Shown here: positions 8,024-15,996 of the stretch, one piece after another | Position numbering within the stretch: the first letter of the stretch is position 1 | Layout: the number at the start of each line of letters is the position of its first letter | Assembly: GCA_035628875.1 (NCBI GenBank) | Contig: DASPIZ010000110.1 | Coordinates: 1-64,000, forward strand | Length of the DNA: 64,000 nucleotides | Direction: 5' to 3' | From: Ohtaekwangia sp035628875 | Lineage (GTDB): Bacteria > Bacteroidota > Bacteroidia > Cytophagales > Cyclobacteriaceae | Position numbers and translations under genes: made by a program | Notes under the pieces: generated by a model | The model's database searches: none | What the model was told of the DNA's origin: nothing | What the model saw: only the letters and a program-made list of their open reading frames with translations

Positions 8024-10699
8024 TTACCCCTTTATGAATCTTTCATAATAAATCTTATGGTCTTGTGTAATTTTAATATGATAAAGTCCTGGTGGTAAGT
8101 GCTGAACGTTAACATGACACCCATCATCTGTAGCGATAACATCGAAATCATAGATTCGTCCCGTGATATCATATAATACAATGGCAGACACTTTCGAATG
8201 TGAATCAGGAAGTTGGAAAAATAGTAGGCTATTGGAAGGATTTGGAAAAATTTTCATCTTCTCATTCAGGGGCTCGTTCGATCTCCGAGTGACGAGCTCA
8301 GTCACCGTAAGTATTTGTTGTTCTTCAGCAGCCGAGACATCCATGGTTCCAGACTGCCTTGCTGTAATCGTAGTTGATCCAGCGTTCACAATTTTCACAA
8401 CATTACCTTCGATTGTTGCAACTGCTGTATTACTGCTGGTGAACGTAACTGGAAGCCCGGAAGAGGAAATTGCGGTCAAGGTAAATTCGGGTTCTCCTTC
8501 CGTCTTTTCGACGAGTTCCTCAAATGTGATTGTTTGTGATTGTTTTTCAATTGCAAGTAACCCTGCCTGCGGACTTTCGATTTTGAACCAGCTATTCCAT
8601 CCTTCGGATAAATTCTGGAAAGCAGCTGAATTTATATTGAATTGAAAGATACCAATTCTGGATGTTCCAAAGAGGTTCCCTCCTTCTAATTCGATCAAAT
8701 CGCCATGCGAGTTTATAATTGATGGGTCAGTATAAGAAGAAAATTCGGAACCGTCGGAATTAATAACATAGATGGAATTATTTTCAAAACCAGTTCCATA
8801 GAATAATCCGTTGGAAGCTAAGAGGGGAATATTTCCTGATGCGTATGGTAAATACTCAAAACCCAGTTCTTTTAGTTTTTGTAAATCTGAACCATCCGTT
8901 TTGATTTTAAAGATTATACTTTCTATACCTAAATCGTATTTTACACTTATGCCGTACAAATAGCCATCGGCTCCCTGTCTTATTCCAACCGGATATGTTC
9001 CAAAGGAAGAGGGGATTGCGGAAAAATCTAAAATTACAGTATAACCTGTGCCATCGGGATGAATCTTATAGAGCGTACCTGGTTGAGATGTAATGTTATC
9101 TGAAGTTACTCCATACAACAACCCATCATCGCCTAAAATTAAAGTACCGCCTGGACCGGGTTCATTGAATTCGAAGTATTTAATAGTTGAAAATTCACTA
9201 CCATCGGGTCGTATTTTATAAATGTTGCCATCAAAGTGAACCCCTCCTCTCTTCGTAGTGCCATATAAAAATCCATCCGGTAATTCAAGAAGATTACCAA
9301 CTGGTTCACGTCCATTTATACCATCAAAGTCCATGAGCTTTTTATAACCAGAACCATCTTTTTTTATTTTGTAAATTATTCCTGCACCGTGGGTTCCACC
9401 GGCGGTCGTCACACCATATAAATCACCATCGGATGCCTGGACTAACGCGCATCTGGGATCTTCGCCTTCCTGATAAAAATCTTTTAATTTGGTATAATGT
9501 CCTGACGACGTCAACTTACCAATCGCACCGTTGTTGCTGGCGGCACCAAGTCGAGCGACACAGATAAAAACGCCTGGGGTTGCTTCTATTAAATTTGTAA
9601 ACGACTTGCCTTGATTAAGATCTGCATTCACAAATATCTTGTTAAACTCTGAACCGTCGATTTTAATAGAAAATACAATACCCAGATCAAGGGGATCAGC
9701 AACGCCGTAGAGTCGGCCATCACTGCCAAGAATTAGGCTACCTTGAGCCATAACATCAAACTCATACAATCTGGTATAATTAGCTCCATCAGGCTCAATA
9801 CTGAAAAGAACTCCTTTGTTATTCATTCCACCATTAGTCGCTATTCCGACCAAATCACCATTGGCAAGTTGAAGGGGCGATCCTAAAAGGGATATCCCAT
9901 CATTGCCTATTCCAAACTCATGAAGTATCTTATAATCGGATCCATCCTTTTTAACCTTAAATAGACGCGAAGCTCCCCCAGTTTCGCCATAAAGAGATCC
10001 GTCTTTACCTTCGATTAGAGCGGTTCGAGAGGACTTATCATGTTCATTAAAATAATGGACGACACCAAAATCATTACCATCAAGATTTATTTTAAAAATC
10101 GTTCCTTGGTTAGGAGCCGATTTCCTAAAAGTGGTAACACCATAAAGGTTACCATCAGAAGCTTCTAGAAGACCTCCATATGGCGCCCCGCCAAGGGTTC
10201 CGTCAAATTGATGAACTAATGAGAAATCCGTTCCGTTTGGCAGAATTCTAAAGATAGTTCCATAGCCCCCCATGTCTGAATTCTGGCCAGCCGTTACCCC
10301 ATACAAATAACCATTCGAAGCGTATATTAAACCTCCATTGGGCTTAATATCAGTTTCAAAACTAAAGTCAAAAATTTTTGTATAACCACTGCCGTCTTCG
10401 TTTATTTTATAAATCACACCTGCATCATACATACCTCCTTCGGGAGTTAATCCATAAAGTTCACCAGTTGGGATTTTAACAAGTCTATCAGTGGGAACAG
10501 AACCGTCTGGATTGGGTTCAAACACTTTTACACGTTGGTAATCGGAACCATCTGCATTTACACTGTAAATGGAACCATAGCCAAGAACCGTATGTGCAGT
10601 TGTGCCCCACAACCTATAATTGGGTACCTGAGCAACTGTATATTGTATCCCTAAAATGAAAAATATAAGATGAAATTGTAATGGAATATGAAACTTCAT
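8024..10699 (-). CDS. GloVer-repeat surface protein with T9SS sorting domain
   Basis: An 891-residue secreted protein with an N-terminal signal peptide ending TVAQ. It carries about twelve 50-60-residue repeats of the TIGR03803 (GloVer) kind, each with a GxLYGVT-like motif followed by an IYKI..DGSGY motif, probably forming a beta-propeller-like array. At about 700-790 there is an Ig-like/MBG-type segment (ITFEELVEKTEGEPEFTLTA). The last about 75 residues (KIFPNPSNSL to YERFIKG) are a type A T9SS sorting domain. The molecular role is unknown; the neighbours suggest the glycan-degrading locus. It is transcribed in the same direction as the GH26 gene upstream. Confidence 0.88.
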   Translation of the reverse strand: MKFHIPLQFHLIFFILGIQYTVAQVPNYRLWGTTAHTVLGYGSIYSVNADGSDYQRVKVFEPNPDGSVPTDRLVKIPTGELYGLTPEGGMYDAGVIYKINEDGSGYTKIFDFSFETDIKPNGGLIYASNGYLYGVTAGQNSDMGGYGTIFRILPNGTDFSLVHQFDGTLGGAPYGGLLEASDGNLYGVTTFRKSAPNQGTIFKINLDGNDFGVVHYFNEHDKSSRTALIEGKDGSLYGETGGASRLFKVKKDGSDYKILHEFGIGNDGISLLGSPLQLANGDLVGIATNGGMNNKGVLFSIEPDGANYTRLYEFDVMAQGSLILGSDGRLYGVADPLDLGIVFSIKIDGSEFNKIFVNADLNQGKSFTNLIEATPGVFICVARLGAASNNGAIGKLTSSGHYTKLKDFYQEGEDPRCALVQASDGDLYGVTTAGGTHGAGIIYKIKKDGSGYKKLMDFDGINGREPVGNLLELPDGFLYGTTKRGGVHFDGNIYKIRPDGSEFSTIKYFEFNEPGPGGTLILGDDGLLYGVTSDNITSQPGTLYKIHPDGTGYTVILDFSAIPSSFGTYPVGIRQGADGYLYGISVKYDLGIESIIFKIKTDGSDLQKLKELGFEYLPYASGNIPLLASNGLFYGTGFENNSIYVINSDGSEFSSYTDPSIINSHGDLIELEGGNLFGTSRIGIFQFNINSAAFQNLSEGWNSWFKIESPQAGLLAIEKQSQTITFEELVEKTEGEPEFTLTAISSSGLPVTFTSSNTAVATIEGNVVKIVNAGSTTITARQSGTMDVSAAEEQQILTVTELVTRRSNEPLNEKMKIFPNPSNSLLFFQLPDSHSKVSAIVLYDITGRIYDFDVIATDDGCHVNVQHLPPGLYHIKITQDHKIYYERFIKG

Positions 10700-10818
10700 G
10701 ATTATCTAATAACGTCAATCCTGTAAAGATAAACCCACACAACTTAATTATAAGGATTTTATTTATAGGATTGGAGTTGTTTAATGCTTCTCCACAATAA
10801 TTACATACTTATTTAATG

Positions 10819-12195
10819 TTACTCCACAATAAATTTCTTACTTACTGTTCTTGTAGAAATCGTAGCACGTAGTACGTATATGCCGGGAGATAAAATACTT
10901 TTTGCATCAAACGTTTCTTCCGGGCTACGCATCTCAAGCTGATGAATGATTCTTCCGGTGATATCATAAATCGTAATGTCACTCTTATGTTTCAGATTGA
11001 AAAGCCTGATGATGAGTTGATCTGCTGTAGGAACAGGAGATACACGGATTAACTCTTCTGCGACTATTCCATCTTCGGTGTCGGTGATGATCCAGGGCGT
11101 ATACATGTTTTGTATCTCGTTCCCAAACATGGCATAGGGTGATTCCTTGAATTTGACAAAGCTTTGTTTCGCCGCCGAAGGGCTGGCTGAATGTGCCACA
11201 TACGGATAGGACCAACTTGAATTAATCCAGGTTAGAACCCAAGCGATTTTCCGGGCTTTGTCATTTGGATCATCTTTAATAGCAGGAAGTACAGTGTCAA
11301 ACCAATAGCCCGCAGCGTCTTCCGGATCCGCTGTTCTGTTACCCGTTTCGGACAGTACCGCCACTTTATCGTGTTCCTGTGCATGATCTATGATGGGTGC
11401 AATTTGTTGTCGTAAACTGGTGGCTGTTAATTCGTAAATATCAAGACCGAGTACATCTACATAATCATCGCCAGGATAGTAATCAAAATTAGTTGGTGTG
11501 TTTGGAGACCAGCAGAATAAAACCGTGTTCGTTCTTTCGCGGATATAATCTACAGTGAGCTGATATAATAATTTATAATTTAGAGCAGAAGTTTCGCTGC
11601 TCCCCCACCAGAACCAGCCTCCGTTCATCTCGTGCCAGGGACGAAATACGATCGGAATTCTTTCACCATCAACAACAAGATCGTTGTTGATGATGTCGAT
11701 TACTTTGTCAAGTTCTCCAAGTAACCATGCCCGTTCTTCGCTGGATTCGTCCCCAACAATATTGTTTACGAGGTCTGTAGTAGCCGCACCACTTTCATAA
11801 CTGGTCGTACCCATGGCGGAGATATGCCAATCGAAGGTAATGGCATAGCCTTGCTGGTAAGCCCATTTGACGGCTTCCGTATGATATGTTCTTTCAGTTT
11901 CGCTTTTGTCAATATAATAGTGAAAGTCTGAACCAAGCACAGCCGGATGTGCGCCTGTAACGGCATGGCTATCTGAATATGTTTTATCGCCGTGCGCACT
12001 GCCCGAATTAAACCGAAAGCTATTGAAGAACTCCTGACCAAAGAGGAAAGAATGTCCGTTTTGAATCTTCTTTAGGTTCTCGTATAGGGTAACCGTTTTC
12101 TCTGAAGCGTCGGGGTCAACCTGTGCCCAAGCAGCCGGAACGGAAATCATTGAAACTACCAGGAATCGTATTAGTACGGGTAAAGCTTTTTTCAT
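10819..12195 (-). CDS. GH26 beta-mannanase with T9SS sorting domain
   Basis: Secreted endo-1,4-beta-mannanase-type enzyme. The start at 12195 is preferred to the ATG 36 bp upstream because it opens a good signal peptide (KKALPVLIRF to AWAQ). The GH26 domain covers about 30-370. It has acid/base Glu189 in PWHEMNGGWFWWG and nucleophile Glu283 in LSETGNR (numbered from 12195), the two diagnostic GH26 motifs. The C-terminus (VSPVPTADQLII to KKFIVE) is a T9SS sorting domain, so the enzyme should reach the cell surface or medium. With the GH5 lipoprotein it implies mannan or glucomannan use. Confidence 0.92.
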   Translation of the reverse strand: MKKALPVLIRFLVVSMISVPAAWAQVDPDASEKTVTLYENLKKIQNGHSFLFGQEFFNSFRFNSGSAHGDKTYSDSHAVTGAHPAVLGSDFHYYIDKSETERTYHTEAVKWAYQQGYAITFDWHISAMGTTSYESGAATTDLVNNIVGDESSEERAWLLGELDKVIDIINNDLVVDGERIPIVFRPWHEMNGGWFWWGSSETSALNYKLLYQLTVDYIRERTNTVLFCWSPNTPTNFDYYPGDDYVDVLGLDIYELTATSLRQQIAPIIDHAQEHDKVAVLSETGNRTADPEDAAGYWFDTVLPAIKDDPNDKARKIAWVLTWINSSWSYPYVAHSASPSAAKQSFVKFKESPYAMFGNEIQNMYTPWIITDTEDGIVAEELIRVSPVPTADQLIIRLFNLKHKSDITIYDITGRIIHQLEMRSPEETFDAKSILSPGIYVLRATISTRTVSKKFIVE

Positions 12196-12795
12196 CGGTA
12201 AGACTTTGTACAAAAATAATTCAGGCTGCACGGATTTGAGAAAAAATGGTATGTTTTAACTACATCGTTTGTTGCCATTAGCTATATAGTTTGTTACATT
12301 AAAGTGTTCCTTACTTAAGAATGGTCGCGGTTAGCCGCAAGGTGTAAATGACCGAGTCAATTTTCAATCATCAAACATCAAACTATTGGTGTCCGGGAAA
12401 AAATGACAGATTGTTAAAATCACATTTAGAATCGTAAAACAAACTTTTTTGATCGTTCAAAGAAAGAGGGCACGCCCACACCATCCTTCAGCATACTGGT
12501 ATTGTCGCATAACATTATCTTTGGCCTGGAAGGGGCATTGCGCGGATCATGTTCAGCGACAATGCCAGTATGCTAGGCCCAGCCGGCCCGGGAGGCGAAA
12601 AAAACGTGAATGGAAGATCATCAATTAATATTGATCAACACTGAAGGAGGTATACCACTCCCCACACAATTTTTTCAGAAAGTGATTTGACGCTCTTAGT
12701 GAGTTTATCGCCGACACTGATAACAGCAAACTTCAGACCGTTTCATCCATCCACAACCTTCCTAATTTTGATCTTTTAACGTTGAACATTGAACG
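12196..12795. other. Gene-free stretch with a long imperfect inverted repeat
   Basis: No coding signal was found. It contains a short TCAAAC heptad pair near 12368-12385, a GC-rich segment near 12575-12598, another heptad pair (GTTGAAC ATTGAAC) just after the SDR gene's stop, and the striking inverted repeat at 12490-12574 described separately. Confidence 0.7.
12490..12574. repeat. 19-bp inverted repeat around a 47-nt loop
   Basis: AGCATACTGGTATTGTCGC (12490-12508) is complementary to GCGACAATGCCAGTATGCT (12556-12574) except for one T-G position, which still pairs as G-U in RNA. The 47-nt loop is unstructured by eye. No T-run follows, so it is not an ordinary terminator. It may be a dispersed hairpin element or a small RNA gene. 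Confidence 0.7.
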
Positions 12796-13827
12796 TCATT
12801 TCTGCTTCCTTTTTTTCTTCTCTGCTTTAATTCTTTGTCGTACGCCATCGTCAACGCTCCGCCCAGCTTCCATCGGTTCATAAACGGAGCCTGAAGTGGC
12901 CGGTGCAGGTGGTGCGTTTTTGATTTGATATTTGCGGATAATATTTGCGGATAATCGCTCTGTAAATCGGGGAAACAAACGATGTGAAATCCATGCCCCT
13001 TTTGCTTTCCACCCTACCGGTACTTCATTTTTCCTTCGCAAGGAAGTGCGAATGGTAGCGTTAACGACTTTGTATGGTGCATCCATAGCCGCCATGCGTG
13101 GTGTACCACCGCTGTAGTTGGCGGCGTGTCTCCAGAACGGAGTATCAACCGCCCAGGGTTCGATGGTAATCACTTCAATTTTTTTGTGACCATCAAGTCT
13201 GAGTTCCTGGTTAAGCGCCTGACCTAGATTTCGTACACCTCCTTTGGTTGCTGCATAAGCTGCATGATAGGCTAATGGGTTTTCACTTTCGATGGATCCC
13301 ATATTGATGAGTCGGCCATAACCCTGGCTGCGGAACTGCCGCAAAGCAACGTGACTTCCGTAAATGAAACCTTTTAGATTAATGTCAACCATCTTTGCCT
13401 GATCTTCTATCGGGATATCCCAGAAACGTCCGATGGCACCCACGCCGGCCATATTGATCCACACGTCGATCTTGCCATATTGTTTGATTGCTTCGTCTGC
13501 CAGGCGCTGCACATCTTCCGGTTTGCTGATGTCCATGGTAACGACAAGCGCTGTTCCACCATTCGCCCTGACTTTGCTGGCCACTTCTTCGAGGAGTTCT
13601 GTTCTTCTGGAAGCCAGTACAACGTTTGCCTTATACGCGCCAAGCTGCTCCGCTACACCACGGCCAAATCCGCTGGATGCCCCTACAATAACAAAAGTTT
13701 TACGAGCCGTTTTACGTTGCCCTGCAGATCCGAGTTCCCATGTTAGGCAGCTGCTTAAGAAAAGTAATGGAAACATAAGGAGTGAAACCGAAGCGAGCCT
13801 AACTCGCGAAAATTGATATTGAATCAT
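12796..13827 (-). CDS. Short-chain dehydrogenase/reductase, membrane-anchored
   Basis: NAD(P)-dependent oxidoreductase of the classical SDR family. The Rossmann glycine motif is VGASSGFGRG (near 49-58), the NNAG-equivalent is INMAGVG, and the catalytic Tyr/Lys lie in YHAAYAATKGG. At 343 residues it is about 90 longer than a minimal SDR. The N-terminus (SLLMFPLLFLSSCLTWE) looks like a lipoprotein signal or membrane anchor, and the C-terminus is a basic tail ending KAEKKKRKQK. Substrate is unknown. It is a single gene followed by short TTGAAC heptads. Confidence 0.88.
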   Translation of the reverse strand: MIQYQFSRVRLASVSLLMFPLLFLSSCLTWELGSAGQRKTARKTFVIVGASSGFGRGVAEQLGAYKANVVLASRRTELLEEVASKVRANGGTALVVTMDISKPEDVQRLADEAIKQYGKIDVWINMAGVGAIGRFWDIPIEDQAKMVDINLKGFIYGSHVALRQFRSQGYGRLINMGSIESENPLAYHAAYAATKGGVRNLGQALNQELRLDGHKKIEVITIEPWAVDTPFWRHAANYSGGTPRMAAMDAPYKVVNATIRTSLRRKNEVPVGWKAKGAWISHRLFPRFTERLSANIIRKYQIKNAPPAPATSGSVYEPMEAGRSVDDGVRQRIKAEKKKRKQK

Positions 13828-14110
13828 GTCATTAATTTAGGTTCAGCGATTCGAATTATTTTAAGGCATGCTTTTCAGATCTCTGTTTTGCCTGATCCAA
13901 ACAGGGAAATGCTGCCGCTTAGATCAAGAATGAAAGAGATTCAGATAATAATCAAAACAGCGTTGGAGCTTGAACAAAAATTTTATACCTGCTGCGTCCC
14001 TTGCTTCATATTGTAGCGCAGCGATAATGTTGTTTGGTATAATTTTTTATATTTACCTAATCCCCCAGGTACGCAGGTGATTGTTATTTTAAAAAAATAA
14101 ACTTAAACAA

Positions 14111-14500
14111 ATGATTACGACACAACTTGGAGCTGTAGAACAACAAATCAGGTTACAAGAAAAAATGTTATTGGACGCTGTTAAAAAAAGTGATGTACAG
14201 GTGTTGGATGAATTACTGCATGACAACCTCTTGTTTTGTATTCCGGGTGGCGACACAGTGACAAAGGCCATGGATCTTGCTGCTCATCAATCCCGACAAA
14301 TGGTGGTCAATTCGCTATCGGCCAGTGAACTCGTTGTACAGGTAATTGACGAAGGTACCGCCGTTGTTTCTGTGAAGATCACGACGGATGGAAAAATGAT
14401 CGATCAACCAATTGCTGGTGATTTTCGCTATATCCGCGTATGGAAATTAATGGGTACTAAGTGGAAGATAATTGGCGGAAGCTGCAGCCCGATTTTATAA
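14111..14500 (+). CDS. NTF2-like (DUF4440-type) protein
   Basis: A 129-residue cytoplasmic protein of the NTF2-like/SnoaL superfamily, a cone-shaped alpha+beta fold used by small enzymes and ligand binders. Features are an N-terminal helix (QIRLQEKMLLDAVKKSDV), the DELLHDNLLFCIPGG segment typical of DUF4440, and a C-terminal strand pair ending FRYIRVWKLMGTKWKIIGG. No catalytic role can be assigned. It lies alone between the SDR gene and the disrupted small membrane-protein gene on the opposite strand. Confidence 0.8.
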   Translation: MITTQLGAVEQQIRLQEKMLLDAVKKSDVQVLDELLHDNLLFCIPGGDTVTKAMDLAAHQSRQMVVNSLSASELVVQVIDEGTAVVSVKITTDGKMIDQPIAGDFRYIRVWKLMGTKWKIIGGSCSPIL

Positions 14501-14551
14501 AGTTATGCTATTGCAGGAATCAACATCTGTAACACTTTACAGATAACAAGA

Positions 14552-14859
14552 TTATTGCATAAGTTCAATGATATTTTCGCTCAACATAGAATAGACATCA
14601 AACATCAACACCGCAGAGAGCATAGTGGAAATGACCAATATTAGCAGTGCATGCTTTCTCTCAAGTTTATTGTTCACTTTTATTTGCTGAAGCAAATACG
14701 ATCGCTCTTCCAGTGACAAACTTTTCTGTCTGTCAAAATCGTTTTCTCGCTAGCATTATATCCTCCCTGTTCAAATGGTTTACGCTTATGCTGTTTAAGC
14801 AGCGCCCTGTTCCGCTTATTCGTTTCATACATTTTTCCGATAAAACCTCCTCCGAGCAT
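14552..14859 (-). pseudogene. Small single-pass membrane protein gene, broken by a 1-base frameshift
   Basis: Reading from ATG 14859 gives MLGGGFIGKMYETNKRNRAL and continues sensibly to about FEQGGYNASEK. From the A-run at 14742-14745 the coherent reading moves to another frame: DFDRQKSLSLEERSYLLQQI, then a charged stretch and a hydrophobic helix (HALLILVISTMLSAVLMFDV), ending at a TAA at 14552-14554. Adding one A to the four-A run joins both parts into about 102 residues. The layout (Gly-rich start, NRxLL, basic middle, C-terminal membrane helix) resembles small unnamed Bacteroidota proteins. It could be a real indel, phase variation or a sequencing error. Confidence 0.65.
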
Positions 14860-14956
14860 TGTAATGTTTTTATTAGAATATAATGTTAAGAACAATTATC
14901 AAAAAGGTGACAGAGATCAATTTTACGAAAAACTAGCTAGTACCTGTTTTCTTTTC

Positions 14957-15346
14957 TTATCCCTTCATTATCTTTTTCCGGTGTGAGAGTCCCCAATTCG
15001 CAATTGTAATGATCACTTCCTCCAGTGATTTGCCATAGGGTGTAATTTCATATTCTACAGTAATGGGCTTTGTATCCATTACAGTTCGTTTTACAAGTTG
15101 ATGGGCTTCCAGGTCGTGCAGTTCTTTGGAGAGCATCTTTGCAGCAATGCCAGGTACTTCGCGCATCACATCCATAAAGCGCATACGGCCACCGAAAAGC
15201 AACGCACCTATAATCTCAATTTTCCACTTGCCACTTAATACATCAATGGCATCACGGATACCCATAACACGTTCGCGGTGGTCTGCCGCGCCACAATGCG
15301 GTTTTTCGCTTACCGGTGAGCAAACCAGAGTCGTTTCGTTATTCAT
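14957..15346 (-). CDS. HxlR family transcriptional regulator
   Basis: A 129-residue winged-helix repressor or activator of the HxlR/YodB family. Signatures are LSGKWKIEIIGALLFGGRMRF, then REVPGIAAKMLSKELHDLEA for the recognition helix, and the wing with TVEYEITPYGKSLEE. Cysteines at 9 and 18 before the first helix could sense quinones or disulfide stress, as in YodB relatives. It is divergent from the DoxX gene, with a GGTTTC-TACAAG-GAAACC palindrome between them, so it probably controls that gene and itself. Confidence 0.92.
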   Translation of the reverse strand: MNNETTLVCSPVSEKPHCGAADHRERVMGIRDAIDVLSGKWKIEIIGALLFGGRMRFMDVMREVPGIAAKMLSKELHDLEAHQLVKRTVMDTKPITVEYEITPYGKSLEEVIITIANWGLSHRKKIMKG

Positions 15347-15401
15347 ACTGCAAGATCCACAGTAAATAACACATTGTCAACCTGGTTTCCCCGAGGTAAC
15401 C

Positions 15402-15419
15402 GGTTTCTACAAGGAAACC
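15402..15419. promoter_or_regulatory. Candidate HxlR operator in the divergent promoter region
   Basis: GGTTTC TACAAG GAAACC is a perfect 6+6 palindrome in the 127-bp gap between hxlR-like and doxX-like genes. A further GGTTTCC half-site lies at 15384-15390. HxlR family regulators usually bind such dyads near their own promoter; binding here is inferred. Confidence 0.55.
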
Positions 15420-15473
15420 CATTACGCATGTAAAGTTGATTTCCCGGAGGTTTGTCGAATAAAACAATAGACT

Positions 15474-15833
15474 ATGAAACGAGATAAAGTTATTTACTGG
15501 ATCACCACCGGACTGGTAGCCGCCGCAATGTTAACGAGTGCTACGATGTACCTGATGCGAAATCCGGAACTTATGCAAAGTTTTGAAACACTAGGTATAC
15601 CGTTGTACTTTGTCACTATGCTCGGTATTACGAAACTTTTGGGCGCTATAGCGCTTATTATTCCGGGTGGGGAGAAACTAAAGGAATGGGCTTATGCTGG
15701 ATTTGCGTTTACTTTTATTGGAGCGGTATGGACACATATCGCAACTGGTACACCCTGGATAGCACCACTCATTTTTCTGGCGTTGTTGTCCATTTCTTAT
15801 CTATTTCGGTTGAGAGTTTCGAAAGCGAGTTAA
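15474..15833 (+). CDS. DoxX family membrane protein
   Basis: A 119-residue inner-membrane protein with four hydrophobic segments (starting at VIYWITTGLVAAAMLTSATM, then FVTMLGITKLLGAIALIIPG). This is the usual topology of DoxX/DoxX-like proteins, which often accompany thiol or quinone redox functions. The divergent HxlR gene and the shared palindrome suggest regulation by electrophile or redox stress, a common pairing in Bacteroidota. No enzymatic residues can be pointed to. Confidence 0.88.
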   Translation: MKRDKVIYWITTGLVAAAMLTSATMYLMRNPELMQSFETLGIPLYFVTMLGITKLLGAIALIIPGGEKLKEWAYAGFAFTFIGAVWTHIATGTPWIAPLIFLALLSISYLFRLRVSKAS

Positions 15834-15996
15834 AACGATTAGGCTTGGCGATACAAATTTTCTTTATCATTCAGAAAAACATGAATGTAAGAAACGCCAA
15901 GAGATACTAACATTCGAAAGTGATCCGGCACTACCATTCTTTACTTTAATTTTTATATTTAAAGCTTGTTTTAGCTTTAATATTAAAAGGTAGAGA

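Noticed and set aside
13813..14016. Possible 67-codon gene before the NTF2-like gene
   Set aside because: It overlaps the SDR start region and has no motif, helix or signal peptide; composition looks non-coding.
14647..14883. Plus-strand 78-codon frame
   Set aside because: It is antisense to the frameshifted small membrane-protein gene, whose minus-strand reading is much more protein-like.
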